Source: Mycolicibacterium sp. CBMA 247 (lineage in GTDB: Bacteria > Actinomycetota > Actinomycetes > Mycobacteriales > Mycobacteriaceae). Taken from it: a stretch of 64,000 bases of DNA. A program made the translations under genes and the position numbers. The stretch spans positions 62,001-126,000 of the forward strand of contig NZ_VTGX01000005.1 in the NCBI RefSeq assembly GCF_009729095.1, written 5' to 3'. Shown here piece after piece: positions 42,333 through 50,157 of this stretch (position 1 is its first letter; each line of letters opens with the position of its first letter). The notes beneath the pieces were generated by a model that was not told the origin of the DNA, ran no database searches, and saw only the letters and a program-made list of their open reading frames with translations.

Positions 42333-42836
42333 ATGCGGTATCGGCTTGATGTGGTCGCCCCCTGTGTGGTTGATGCGGTCCGGTTCGCCGGCGGATGGCT
42401 GGTCGACCGGGTGATGGCGGGATGGGATGTCACGGTCCTGATCGGCGCCGACGAGGATGTCCGGCCGCTGGCGATTCTCGGGGTGGAGACCATCGACCTG
42501 GAGTCCGTGCTGGAGTCCTGGGAGGATCGCCCGCATCCGCAGACCGTCGCGGTGGCCGCCGATCTGTTCAACACCGATGAGCGCGTGCGGCGCGGTGTCC
42601 TGGGCGCGTTGGAGCAGGGATACACCGAGGTGACGCTGTGGGGTGACGGGTGTCCGGCGGATCTGAGCGTTGATCCCGTGCATCATGAACTGTCCGCGGC
42701 TGCACGCGCTTTCAAGGCGCAGGCGCTGGCGGCGGTCAACCATCCCGAGGCTCACGGTGTCGGCAACACCGAGGCGTTCCGATGCGGCACCATGACCAGC
42801 CGCTCGGTGCCTGCCGATCTGATCCCGGCCAGTTGA
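42333..42836 (+). CDS. Conserved hypothetical protein
   Basis: 167 residues. ATG 42333 chosen because TTGGAG lies six bases upstream; a GTG at 42315 overlapping the TetR stop is also in frame. No membrane segment or signal peptide. A Rossmann-like alternation is visible (VDRVMAGWDVTVLIGADEDVRPLAILGVETIDL ... GYTEVTLWGDGCP) but no catalytic motif. Cotranscribed with the TetR gene. Function not recognised. Confidence 0.65.
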   Translation: MRYRLDVVAPCVVDAVRFAGGWLVDRVMAGWDVTVLIGADEDVRPLAILGVETIDLESVLESWEDRPHPQTVAVAADLFNTDERVRRGVLGALEQGYTEVTLWGDGCPADLSVDPVHHELSAAARAFKAQALAAVNHPEAHGVGNTEAFRCGTMTSRSVPADLIPAS

Positions 42837-43103
42837 TCTCAGCCGCAAGCGCTTGAGGGTCGTGTTCCCGCGGCGTTTGCAGTGCTGTGTTCCATGCGAT
42901 GTCATGCCGGGACAAGGCGCCTGGTTGAGGCTGGGGTGCGAGCGGTTTCTGCCAATCGTGGATCAATTTCTGCCATCGGAATTAACCCGCTGACCTCGAT
43001 GTTTGATGTGTCAGATCGGCGAAATGCAAGACCTGATCGCCGGCCCGTGGAGCCAGAGCGCAACGCTCGACCCACCCGGAACACATCGGAAGAGGGCACC
43101 ACA
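42837..43103. other. Intergenic region before the small secreted protein gene
   Basis: About 267 bp with lower G+C patches around 42960-43020. A promoter for the secreted-protein gene is expected here, but no convincing -10/-35 pair, hairpin or palindrome was identified. Nothing else recognised. Confidence 0.4.
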
Positions 43104-43274
43104 ATGAAGAAGATCGGATTTGCCACCCTGATTGCCAGTGGTCTGACTGCAGCAGTGTTCGGCTTCGCCGCGCCGGCCCAGGCCGATCCAGCCACCCCCG
43201 TCGGCCCGCACTACATCGTCGACAACCACGACGAGGCCAATGCCACCAACGGTTTCGTGGATCTGCCGTTCTGA
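43104..43274 (+). CDS. Small secreted peptide
   Basis: 56 residues. A standard signal peptide (KK, hydrophobic core GFATLIASGLTAAVFGFAA, cleavage after PAQA) leaves a 29-residue mature peptide rich in Asp/Asn and ending NGFVDLPF. No cysteines. GAAGAGGG precedes the ATG and a perfect 12-bp-arm hairpin follows, so it is a single transcription unit. Function unknown; many mycobacteria encode such short secreted proteins. Confidence 0.7.
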   Translation: MKKIGFATLIASGLTAAVFGFAAPAQADPATPVGPHYIVDNHDEANATNGFVDLPF

Positions 43275-43285
43275 TCGTCGAATCG

Positions 43286-43322
43286 CCTGCGCCCCGGACG
43301 GCATCGCCGACCGGGGCGCAGG
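43286..43322. terminator. Strong hairpin terminator
   Basis: CCTGCGCCCCGG (43286-43297) and CCGGGGCGCAGG (43311-43322): perfect 12-bp G+C-rich arms with a 13-base loop, 12 bp after the secreted-peptide stop. Without a T-tract, as is common in mycobacteria. Confidence 0.7.
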
Positions 43323-43330
43323 CTATCGCG

Positions 43331-43355
43331 CAGTCAACGTGAATACCGTTGACTG
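43331..43355. terminator. Second hairpin at the end of the HNH gene
   Basis: CAGTCAACG (43331-43339) and CGTTGACTG (43347-43355): perfect 9-bp arms, 7-base loop. It overlaps the last codons of the minus-strand HNH gene and could end transcription arriving from either side. Confidence 0.45.
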
Positions 43356-44767
43356 ACAACAGGTTCAGCGCCCCGATCGGGATCCCTCTCTACCTCTGGT
43401 GGGTGGAAGAGTTCTTCGGGGTGCCAGTAGTGGTTGATGCGGTCTTGGCCGGTGTCCAGTAGTGGTGGTGGGATCCATTCGACGCGGCCGTTGTCGCGGA
43501 TGTGGGTGGTCCAGCCGCCGTCGCGCACGAGGCGGTTGCATTGGGGGCTGGCCAGGCCCAGGTCGGTGATGTTGGTCTGGCCGCCTCGGGCGAAGTCTTG
43601 TTTGACGTGGTGGCCTTGGCAGCGGTCGGTGGGGCAGGTGCAGCCCGGACGGGTGCAGCCTCGGTCGCGGGCGTGCAGTGTGATGTGTTGTCCTGGGGTG
43701 GCGATGCGTTTGCTTCGGCCGAGATACAGCGGTATTTCCCGGTGGTTTTCGAACACGGCGAGGTAGTGGTGGGCGTGGGCGGCCATGCGGATGACGTCGG
43801 CGATGGGCAGTTGGGTGCCGCTGGCGGTGATGCCGACACCTGTGACCGATTCGAGTTCGCGCAGGCTGGTGGAGATGACGATCGATACGGGCAGTCCGTT
43901 GTGTTGGCCGAGTTCCCCGGAAGCTAGCACGCTCCTGCCCATGGCGACCAAGGCGTCGTGGTTGCGTTGGGCGGCCGTGCGGGTATCGGCTTGGATAGCC
44001 TCTTGGCTGGGTGTCCCAGTGGTGCAGGGTGTTTCGTCGGCGGGGTTGCACATGCCGGGGGCGCCGAGTTTGGTCAGCACGGGTTGCAGCGTCGCGCTGG
44101 CTTCGGGGGTGAGCCAGCCAGAGACCTTGCACATTCCGTCGGCGTCTTGAGGGCCGAGGTTGAATCCGCGGCGGCGCCCGCATTTTTCGTCGGTGGGTTC
44201 GTCGCAGTCCTGGTTGAGCAGGAACGCGATGCGCTCGGCGCAGCGGCGCAGGGTTTCTGGACTGTTTCCGGTGGCGATGCGGGCCAGGTCCCGGTCGACC
44301 TGGGCGTGGGTGGCGGCATCGAGTGGTACCGGTGGGTGGGCAAAGAATTTGCGGATGACCGCCACGTGCTCGGTGTTGACCTGGCCGGCGGCTTGGGCGG
44401 CGGCGGTGGCCGGCAACACTGCCGGCAGGGGTTCGCCGGTGAGCATCGTGCGTGGGCCGAGTTCGGCGGCTTCGGTGACCCGGCGTTTGGCCTCGGTTCG
44501 GCTGATCCGCAGGCGGATGGCCAGGACATCGGCCCAGTCTTTGGCGCCGATCTCGGTGGCGGTGGTGCGCGACTGTGTCTCGGTGAGCAGGCGGTGATCA
44601 ACGACTGGGGCGCACCGCACCTGATGTTCGCGGCGTGACTGAAGATCCAACAGGTCGGGCAGGGTCATCGCCTCGTAACGCAGAGCGGCCAGCTTGGCGC
44701 AGACCGCCTCGTATTCGTCGTAGACGGCCAGCACCGTCTCCCGATCGGACACTGTAGTCGCACGCAT
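43334..44767 (-). CDS. DUF222/HNH endonuclease family protein (13E12 repeat family)
   Basis: 477 residues. The N-terminal DUF222 region (YDEYEAVCAKLAALRYEAMTLPDLLDLQSRREHQVR...) and helical middle are followed by a C-terminal HNH domain: HARDRGCTRPGCTCPTDRCQGHHVKQDFARGGQTNITDLGLASPQCNRLVRDGGW, with CxxC zinc ligands and the GHHV catalytic pair. Mycobacterial 13E12-family genes occur in many copies and one copy is a known phage integration site in M. tuberculosis. Cellular role unclear. Confidence 0.88.
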   Translation of the reverse strand: MRATTVSDRETVLAVYDEYEAVCAKLAALRYEAMTLPDLLDLQSRREHQVRCAPVVDHRLLTETQSRTTATEIGAKDWADVLAIRLRISRTEAKRRVTEAAELGPRTMLTGEPLPAVLPATAAAQAAGQVNTEHVAVIRKFFAHPPVPLDAATHAQVDRDLARIATGNSPETLRRCAERIAFLLNQDCDEPTDEKCGRRRGFNLGPQDADGMCKVSGWLTPEASATLQPVLTKLGAPGMCNPADETPCTTGTPSQEAIQADTRTAAQRNHDALVAMGRSVLASGELGQHNGLPVSIVISTSLRELESVTGVGITASGTQLPIADVIRMAAHAHHYLAVFENHREIPLYLGRSKRIATPGQHITLHARDRGCTRPGCTCPTDRCQGHHVKQDFARGGQTNITDLGLASPQCNRLVRDGGWTTHIRDNGRVEWIPPPLLDTGQDRINHYWHPEELFHPPEVERDPDRGAEPVVSQRYSR

Positions 44768-44858
44768 GTTCGAATTCTATCGTCGATCAGCACGCCCCGT
44801 TTGAGTTATCCACAGCGCGCGATTCATCCACATGCTGTCGTGAGTTACGTTGCGAGGC

Positions 44859-45218
44859 ATGACTGAGATCGAGTCTCGGCGATCCAAACAGCCCGCACCA
44901 CCCTGGGTGATTTTCGAGGATCTCTGCGAACCGCATCGCCAGCCGGCCCGCCCTTGGTTGCACCTACTGGACGACGAGATGGCCCCGGAGGTTGTAGAAC
45001 GCGACCGACCGGGCCGAGTGGTGTGGTCGTCGCTGTGGCGGTCATGGCCAGATGTGCGCGTCCGGTTCGACCTCGCTGCCGACGGGCACGGCGGAACTGA
45101 CTTGCGCTGGACACTGTTCGCTGACGATCCACTGCCTGACGCTGCCGTTGTCAGGTCCATGCGTGCGCGCATCGATCGCCTCGTCAACGCCAACTTGAGG
45201 CACACCTACGGTCAATGA
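44859..45218 (+). CDS. Conserved hypothetical protein, SRPBCC-like
   Basis: 119 residues. PPWVIFEDLCEPHRQPARPWLHLLDDEMAPEVVERDRPGRVVWSSLWRSWPDVRVRFDLAADGHGGTDLRWTLFADDPLPD resembles a small START/SRPBCC-type ligand-binding domain (alternating strands, then a C-terminal helix with RMRARIDRL-like basic residues). No catalytic residues recognised. Divergent from the HNH gene with a 91-bp gap that contains DnaA-box-like sequences. Confidence 0.6.
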   Translation: MTEIESRRSKQPAPPWVIFEDLCEPHRQPARPWLHLLDDEMAPEVVERDRPGRVVWSSLWRSWPDVRVRFDLAADGHGGTDLRWTLFADDPLPDAAVVRSMRARIDRLVNANLRHTYGQ

Positions 45219-45246
45219 CGTTGACCGGCCTGAGAGGCGGATACGG

Positions 45247-46212
45247 CTAACGCATCTCGATGACCACCTTGCCCACGGCTTTCCCGGAGGCCACCTCGCG
45301 TAGCGCGGCAGCGGTCTCGGTCAGCGGATATACCGCGCCGATGTGCGGCCGTATCGTCCCAGCGGCCAACAGCTCCCGTAGTTCGGCTTCATTGCGGGCG
45401 AACTCATTCGGGTCCATGTCCTGGAACTGGAAGCCCAGGACCTGAATACCCTTGACCAGGACCAGATTCAGCGGGATGCGGGGGATGACACCCGAGGCAT
45501 AGCCGATCGTCACGAAACGGCCACCGCGGCGCAGTGTCCGCAAGGCCGGTTCGGACAGCTCCCCGCCGACCGGGTCGAGCACGGCATGCGCGCCGTCGGG
45601 CAGCACCTCCCGCAGTGCGGTGCGCAGATCGCCCCGCGTGTGGTTGACGAGCGAGACCGCACCGTATTGTGCTGCGGTGGTGAGTTTCTCGTCCGAGGAA
45701 GCCACGGCGGTGACCCGCGCGCCGAGCGCCGCCCCGAGCTGCGCCGCCGCCAAACCCACACCGCCACCGGCGCCCAGCACGATAACGTCGTCGCCGGGAT
45801 GGATCCGGGCCACCGAGCGCAGCGTGTGATAGGCGGTGCGATGGGCCACCCCGAAGGCGGCCGCGGTGCGGTCATCCACACCCTCGGGAATCCGGGCCAG
45901 CCCGGCGGTCGGAACGCACACCTGCTCTGCGAATGCGCCGAATAGTCCGGTGCCGGTCACCCGGTCGCCCACGGTGAAACCCTCGGTGGCCCCGGCGACT
46001 TCGGTCACCACCCCGGCGAACTCACTGCCCGGCACGAACGGCACCGGCACGTTGATCTGGTACCGGTCGGCGACCAGCAGCACGTCGGGGAAGTTCACCG
46101 CGGCAGCGCCGACCTGAACCCGTACCTCACCCGAAGCGATCGGGGGAGTGGGGATTTCCTCGACACGAACCACATCCGGTGGTCCGTACTCGGGGCAGAC
46201 CGCAGCCTTCAC
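45247..46212 (-). CDS. Zinc-independent MDR oxidoreductase, quinone oxidoreductase-like
   Basis: 321 residues. KAAVCPEYGPPDVVRVEEIPTPPIASGEVRVQVGAAAVNFPDVLLVADRYQ, then the Rossmann motif VIVLGAGGGVGLAAAQLGAALGARVTAVASSDEK. No zinc-binding cysteines. NADPH:quinone reductase or enoyl reductase type. Start overlaps the APH-fold gene stop (ATGA), so it is last in an operon with a kinase-fold protein and an acyl-CoA dehydrogenase. Confidence 0.87.
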   Translation of the reverse strand: MKAAVCPEYGPPDVVRVEEIPTPPIASGEVRVQVGAAAVNFPDVLLVADRYQINVPVPFVPGSEFAGVVTEVAGATEGFTVGDRVTGTGLFGAFAEQVCVPTAGLARIPEGVDDRTAAAFGVAHRTAYHTLRSVARIHPGDDVIVLGAGGGVGLAAAQLGAALGARVTAVASSDEKLTTAAQYGAVSLVNHTRGDLRTALREVLPDGAHAVLDPVGGELSEPALRTLRRGGRFVTIGYASGVIPRIPLNLVLVKGIQVLGFQFQDMDPNEFARNEAELRELLAAGTIRPHIGAVYPLTETAAALREVASGKAVGKVVIEMR

Positions 46213-47234
46213 CGGTAGTCGCTGGACTCGGCGAGTTCGGCGGCCGAGGCCATCAAGTCGGTCACCACCGGCCCGAAGGCCAGCAACTTCTCATCGTCAC
46301 CGGCCCGCTGAAAGCCCTGTTCCAGCACGATCGCCAGCTTCCACTTGGCGAGCACGAGGTAGTAGTCCAGGTCGTCGACCTGGCGTCCGGACACCTCGGC
46401 CCAGTGCGCCACCACATCGTCGCGCGAGGGCATACCGCGCATGTCGACGTAGCCCATCTCGGACGCGTCCGGGTTGTCCACATCGGAGGGCCACGATTGC
46501 ACCATCCAGGCCAGGTCCAGTTTCGGGTCGCCGACGGTGCCCATCTCCCAGTCCACGATGGCGGCCAGGGTGGCCGGGGCACCGTGGCGGTACATCACAT
46601 TGGCGAACTGGTAGTCGCCGTGCATCAGGCCGGGGATGAAGTCGAGCGGTTTGTGGGCCCGCAGCCAGTCGGTGGCCACCTGCAGCCCGGGCAATTCGCG
46701 GTTCTTGATCCGGTCGAGGAACCCGATCCAGCGGTCGACCTGTCGTTCGTGGAAGCCGTCGGGCCGGCCGAGATCACCCAGCCCCCTGGCCTGCCAGTCC
46801 ACCTTGGCCAACAGTGCAATGCCCTCGGCCAGTTGATAACTCAGCCCGGGACGGGTGCTCAGGTCGGTGTTGAACGGTTCGGGCCAGCGGCCGTGGGCGT
46901 CCATCGGGGACCAGCCGTCGACGAAGCCCATCAGGTAGAAGGGCCGGCCGAGCACCGAGGCGTCCGCGCAGACCCCGATCGCGGCGGTGTGCGGGACCTC
47001 GGTGCCGTCGAGCGCCTCGATGATGCGCCACTCCCGCAGGATGCCCTTGTCCCGGTCCGGCGGCGCCCCCGCCGGCGGCATGCGCAGGACGCAGGTGTGC
47101 TCGCCCCTGCGGATTTCGTAGATGACGTTCTGGGTGCCGCCGGAAAGGAAGCGGGCCTCAAGCGGCTCACCTTTGCCTGCCAGCCCCGCGTTGTCCATCC
47201 AATCAGCAAGGCGTGCAGTCTCGATTTCACTCAC
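46209..47234 (-). CDS. APH-fold phosphotransferase family protein (ACAD10/11-like partner)
   Basis: 341 residues from GTG 47234, which overlaps the acyl-CoA dehydrogenase stop. Kinase-fold motifs are intact: FLSGGTQNVIYEIRRGEHTCVLR (glycine loop and lysine), GLMHGDYQFANVMY (HxDxxxxN) and AIVDWEMGTVGDPKLDLAW (metal Asp). In animals the same fold is fused to an acyl-CoA dehydrogenase in ACAD10/ACAD11, which phosphorylate 4-hydroxyacyl-CoAs. The adjacency here suggests the same chemistry. That link is inference. Confidence 0.85.
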   Translation of the reverse strand: MSEIETARLADWMDNAGLAGKGEPLEARFLSGGTQNVIYEIRRGEHTCVLRMPPAGAPPDRDKGILREWRIIEALDGTEVPHTAAIGVCADASVLGRPFYLMGFVDGWSPMDAHGRWPEPFNTDLSTRPGLSYQLAEGIALLAKVDWQARGLGDLGRPDGFHERQVDRWIGFLDRIKNRELPGLQVATDWLRAHKPLDFIPGLMHGDYQFANVMYRHGAPATLAAIVDWEMGTVGDPKLDLAWMVQSWPSDVDNPDASEMGYVDMRGMPSRDDVVAHWAEVSGRQVDDLDYYLVLAKWKLAIVLEQGFQRAGDDEKLLAFGPVVTDLMASAAELAESSDYR

Positions 47235-48532
47235 AGGTTGCCCACCTCGGCCTCCAGGTATTCGGCGAACTTCGCCTTCGCGGCGTCGCGCTTGCGCGGG
47301 ATCCACTCGGTCGGCCAGGTGTCGGTGGTCGGTTGGTAATCGCGCAACACCTGGCGGGCCACTGTGGTCTTGTGTACCTCGGTTGGTCCGTCGGCCAGCC
47401 CCATCACTGCGGCGCCGGTGACCATACCGAGGAACGGCATCTCGTTGGTGACGCCCAGCGCGCCATGAATCTGCATTGCCCGCCAGGCGATGTCGTGCAG
47501 CACAGTGGGCATCGCCACCTTGACCGCGGCGATGTCCTTACGGACTTTCTTGTAGTCGTTGTACTTGTCGATCTCCCACGCTGTGTAGAGCACCATCAGC
47601 CGGAACTGCAGAAGTTGGGCATAGGAGTCGGCGATGTAACCCTGGACGAACTGCTTGTCGGACAGACGGCTGCCCTGAGTTTCGCGACTGAGCGCTCGCT
47701 CGCACATCATGTCCAGCGCTTTCTGGGCCAGTCCGATCGTGCGCATCGCGTGGTGAATCCGGCCGCCGCCCAACCGGGTCTGGGCGATCACGAAGGCTTG
47801 TCCCTCGCCGCCCAGGAGGGCTGCGGCGGGCACCCGGACATTGTCGTAGTGGATCAGCGCGTGGCTGCCCTGGTTATCCGGCTCGCCGTAGAGACCGACG
47901 TTGCGGACGATCTTGACGCCGGGAGTATCGGTGGGCACCAGGAACATCGACATGCCCTGGTAGGCGCTGACCTCGGGGTTGGTCACCACCATGACGATCA
48001 GGAACGATGCCGTTGCGGCGTTGGAGGAGAAGAACTTCCAGCCGTTGATCACCCAGTCGTCACCGTCGCGTATCGCTCTGGTGGTGAACAAGGTCGGGTC
48101 GGCACCCGCGTGCGGCTCGGTCATCGAATAACACGAGAACAGCTCGCCCTCCAGCAGCGGATGCAGGTAGCGCTGCTTCTGTTCCTCGGTGCCGTAATGC
48201 GCGATGATCTCGGCGTTGCCGGTGTCGGGTGCCTGGCAACCGAACACGATCGGCGCCCACTGCGAGCGGCCCAGGATCTCGTTGAGCAGCGCGAGCTTGA
48301 GTTGCCCGTGACCCTGCCCGCCCAGTTCGGGCCCGAGATGGGTGGCCCACAAACCCTTTTCGCGTACCTGTGCCTTGAGCGGGTCGATGGCCTGGCGGCG
48401 GCTGCCCTCCAACGGCGTGAACTGTTGGTGCGGCCACGCCAGGTCGAGCGGCTCGACCTGCTCGGTCACGAATTCGTCGGCCCAGTCCAGTAATTCCTGA
48501 TACTGGGGGTCGGTCTCGAAATCCCACGCCAT
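47231..48532 (-). CDS. Acyl-CoA dehydrogenase (ACAD11-like)
   Basis: 433 residues. LWATHLGPELGGQGHGQLKLALLNEILGRSQWAPIVFGCQAPDTGNAEIIAHYGTEEQKQRYLHPLLEGELFSCYSMTEPHAGADPTLFTTRAIRDGDDWVINGWKFFSS is typical, as is MQIHGALGVTNEMPFLGMVTGAAVMGLADGPTEVHKTTVARQVLRDY. The TEPHAGADPT and DGPTEVH variants match the ACAD10/11 group, consistent with the kinase-fold gene downstream. ATG with GGAGGA upstream. Confidence 0.9.
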   Translation of the reverse strand: MAWDFETDPQYQELLDWADEFVTEQVEPLDLAWPHQQFTPLEGSRRQAIDPLKAQVREKGLWATHLGPELGGQGHGQLKLALLNEILGRSQWAPIVFGCQAPDTGNAEIIAHYGTEEQKQRYLHPLLEGELFSCYSMTEPHAGADPTLFTTRAIRDGDDWVINGWKFFSSNAATASFLIVMVVTNPEVSAYQGMSMFLVPTDTPGVKIVRNVGLYGEPDNQGSHALIHYDNVRVPAAALLGGEGQAFVIAQTRLGGGRIHHAMRTIGLAQKALDMMCERALSRETQGSRLSDKQFVQGYIADSYAQLLQFRLMVLYTAWEIDKYNDYKKVRKDIAAVKVAMPTVLHDIAWRAMQIHGALGVTNEMPFLGMVTGAAVMGLADGPTEVHKTTVARQVLRDYQPTTDTWPTEWIPRKRDAAKAKFAEYLEAEVGNL

Positions 48533-48547
48533 CGGGGGTCCTCCGAT

Positions 48548-49204
48548 CTAGGTGTTGGTGGTGTTGAAGCCGGTGATCATCGCGCCGATATCGCGCGCGA
48601 CGAGGTCGGTGAACGAACGGTTGCCGTAACTGCCGCCGGCCCAGTGCCGGACGCCTTCGCTGACCAGGATCTGGGCCAGCCGGGACAGGTGGGTGACGTC
48701 GACGTGCGCACCGAGCTTGCCGTCGGCCTGGGCGCGGGTGAACAACTCGCCGAACATGTCGGCGTCCTGCGTTTCCGGATCGACGTCACCGGCCAGGATC
48801 CGGTGTTCGTGCCGGTACCCCTCCAGGATCGTCTCGACGATCAGATCGGGTGGATTGCGTGACATCGACCGTTCCAGGCTGCGCAGTGCCTCGGTGATGA
48901 CCGCCATCATGTCGTAATCGCCGACGAGCAGCGATTTCACGCGCTTCTGAGCCAACCGGGTGGAGGTCAGGCCCACCTCGAACAGCACGTCCTCTTTGGC
49001 CGGGAAATAGAAGTAGAACAACGCCCGGGACACACCGGCCGCCCGGCAGATATCGGCAACCGTGGTCTTGGCGTAACCGTTGGTGCGCCACAGTGCCATC
49101 GCGGCCTGCACCAGGTCGCGCTTGGTCTGATGCGAACGAGCCCGCTGGAACGACGCGCGACGTTGACTGCTGTCAGCTGTGTCCGTCGTCGTTCCCCTGG
49201 CCAT
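48548..49204 (-). CDS. TetR family transcriptional regulator (EthR-like)
   Basis: 218 residues. The HTH at about residues 29-77 is KRDLVQAAMALWRTNGYAKTTVADICRAAGVSRALFYFYFPAKEDVLFEVGL. The SRALFYFYFPAKED helix and aromatic-rich C-terminal half resemble the mycobacterial EthR group. Located at the 5' end of the acyl-CoA dehydrogenase/kinase operon and divergent from an SDR gene, with a palindrome-like sequence between. Confidence 0.87.
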   Translation of the reverse strand: MARGTTTDTADSSQRRASFQRARSHQTKRDLVQAAMALWRTNGYAKTTVADICRAAGVSRALFYFYFPAKEDVLFEVGLTSTRLAQKRVKSLLVGDYDMMAVITEALRSLERSMSRNPPDLIVETILEGYRHEHRILAGDVDPETQDADMFGELFTRAQADGKLGAHVDVTHLSRLAQILVSEGVRHWAGGSYGNRSFTDLVARDIGAMITGFNTTNT

Positions 49205-49240
49205 ATTTAGGACTCTAACAACGGATTCACCTATTGAAAA

Positions 49241-49261
49241 TAGTTGACGTTTGTCTAACTA
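49241..49261. promoter_or_regulatory. Imperfect inverted repeat between divergent TetR and SDR genes
   Basis: TAGTTGAC-GTTT-GTCTAACTA: TAGTT/AACTA and GAC/GTC arms with one extra base in the right arm. It ends eight bases before the SDR ATG and lies 37 bp from the TetR start. A TetR operator candidate of moderate strength. Confidence 0.45.
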
Positions 49262-49268
49262 TCTCTAC

Positions 49269-50021
49269 ATGGACGCACCGCTGCAGGGCCACCGGATTCT
49301 GGTCACCGGCGGCGCCTCGGGTATCGGGGCCGCCGCCGTCGACGTGCTCAGCGCCGCAGGCGCACACATCGTGGCCACCTATCACCGAACGACGCCGCCG
49401 GATCGTCCGAACGTGACGTGGTTGCGGTGCGACGTCCGGGATGCCGCAGCGGTTGATGCCATGGTGGCCTCGGCGGTGCAGACCATGGGTGGGCTGGACG
49501 TGCTGGTGCACGCGGCGGGGCTGTGGCAACCGGGCATTCCCGGCGGGATCGAGGCGGCCGACATCGACTACCTGCTCGACACCAACGTGAAGGCCACCAT
49601 CTTCACCAACCAGGCCGCGCACGCGGCCATGCGCGATATCGGCGGTCGCATCATCAACTTCGGCTCGGCCGAGGCGGTGATGGGCAGTCCCATCTCGGCG
49701 GTGTACGCGGCGACCAAAGGGGCGGTGCAGGCGTGGACGCGTTCGGCGGCCAAGGCCTGGGCGGCCGAACGAGTCACGGTGGTCGCGCTCGCGCCCGCGG
49801 TCGATACCCCCGGGGCGGACCGGCTGCGGGACTTCCTCGGACCCGAGGCGGCCGAACTCGTCGAGGCGCAGATGAAGATGACGATCCCGTTGGGTGGCGC
49901 GCTCGGGGACCCGGCTCGTGACCTCGGGCCGGTTCTGGTGTTCCTGGCCGGCGACGGCGCGGGCTTCATCACCGGCCAGCTGATCGCCGTCGACGGGGGC
50001 TTGACGATGCTCGGCGGATAG
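49269..50021 (+). CDS. Short-chain dehydrogenase/reductase
   Basis: 250-residue SDR. GHRILVTGGASGIGAAAVDVLSAAGAHIV cofactor fold, VHAAGLW, catalytic Ser in NFGSAEA, YAATK as YxxxK, FITGQLIAVDGGL. There is no Shine-Dalgarno sequence before the ATG, so the mRNA may be leaderless. Divergent from the EthR-like TetR gene. Confidence 0.85.
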   Translation: MDAPLQGHRILVTGGASGIGAAAVDVLSAAGAHIVATYHRTTPPDRPNVTWLRCDVRDAAAVDAMVASAVQTMGGLDVLVHAAGLWQPGIPGGIEAADIDYLLDTNVKATIFTNQAAHAAMRDIGGRIINFGSAEAVMGSPISAVYAATKGAVQAWTRSAAKAWAAERVTVVALAPAVDTPGADRLRDFLGPEAAELVEAQMKMTIPLGGALGDPARDLGPVLVFLAGDGAGFITGQLIAVDGGLTMLGG

Positions 50022-50024
50022 GGG

Positions 50025-50041
50025 TGAGAATCATATTCTTG
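50025..50041. promoter_or_regulatory. TGAGAA-N5-TTCT operator-like copy upstream of a P450
   Basis: TGAGAA-TCATA-TTCTTG: left half perfect, right half four of six. It lies 117 bp before the P450 ATG. A second copy follows at 50114-50130. Same spacing as the perfect palindromes near 25.3 and 26.1 kb. Confidence 0.5.
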
Positions 50042-50113
50042 CTGCTTGTCGCAGATGGTTTGGGGTCCGACGTTGACGGGCAACCTGTGCTGTGGAAATC
50101 TACTATTCACAGA

Positions 50114-50130
50114 TGAGAGCCGCATTCTCA
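50114..50130. promoter_or_regulatory. TGAGAG-N5-TTCTCA operator-like copy upstream of a P450
   Basis: TGAGAG-CCGCA-TTCTCA, one mismatch from a perfect palindrome, 27 bp before the P450 ATG. Together with the copy 89 bp upstream it suggests a double operator. Confidence 0.6.
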
Positions 50131-50157
50131 TAGGCGCGGCTGGAACGGGAGCAGCAG

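Noticed and set aside
44765..44790. LexA/SOS box before the 13E12/HNH gene
   Set aside because: GTTCGAATTCTATCGTCGA has partial half-sites, but spacing and arms do not fit the mycobacterial TCGAAC-N4-GTTCGA pattern.
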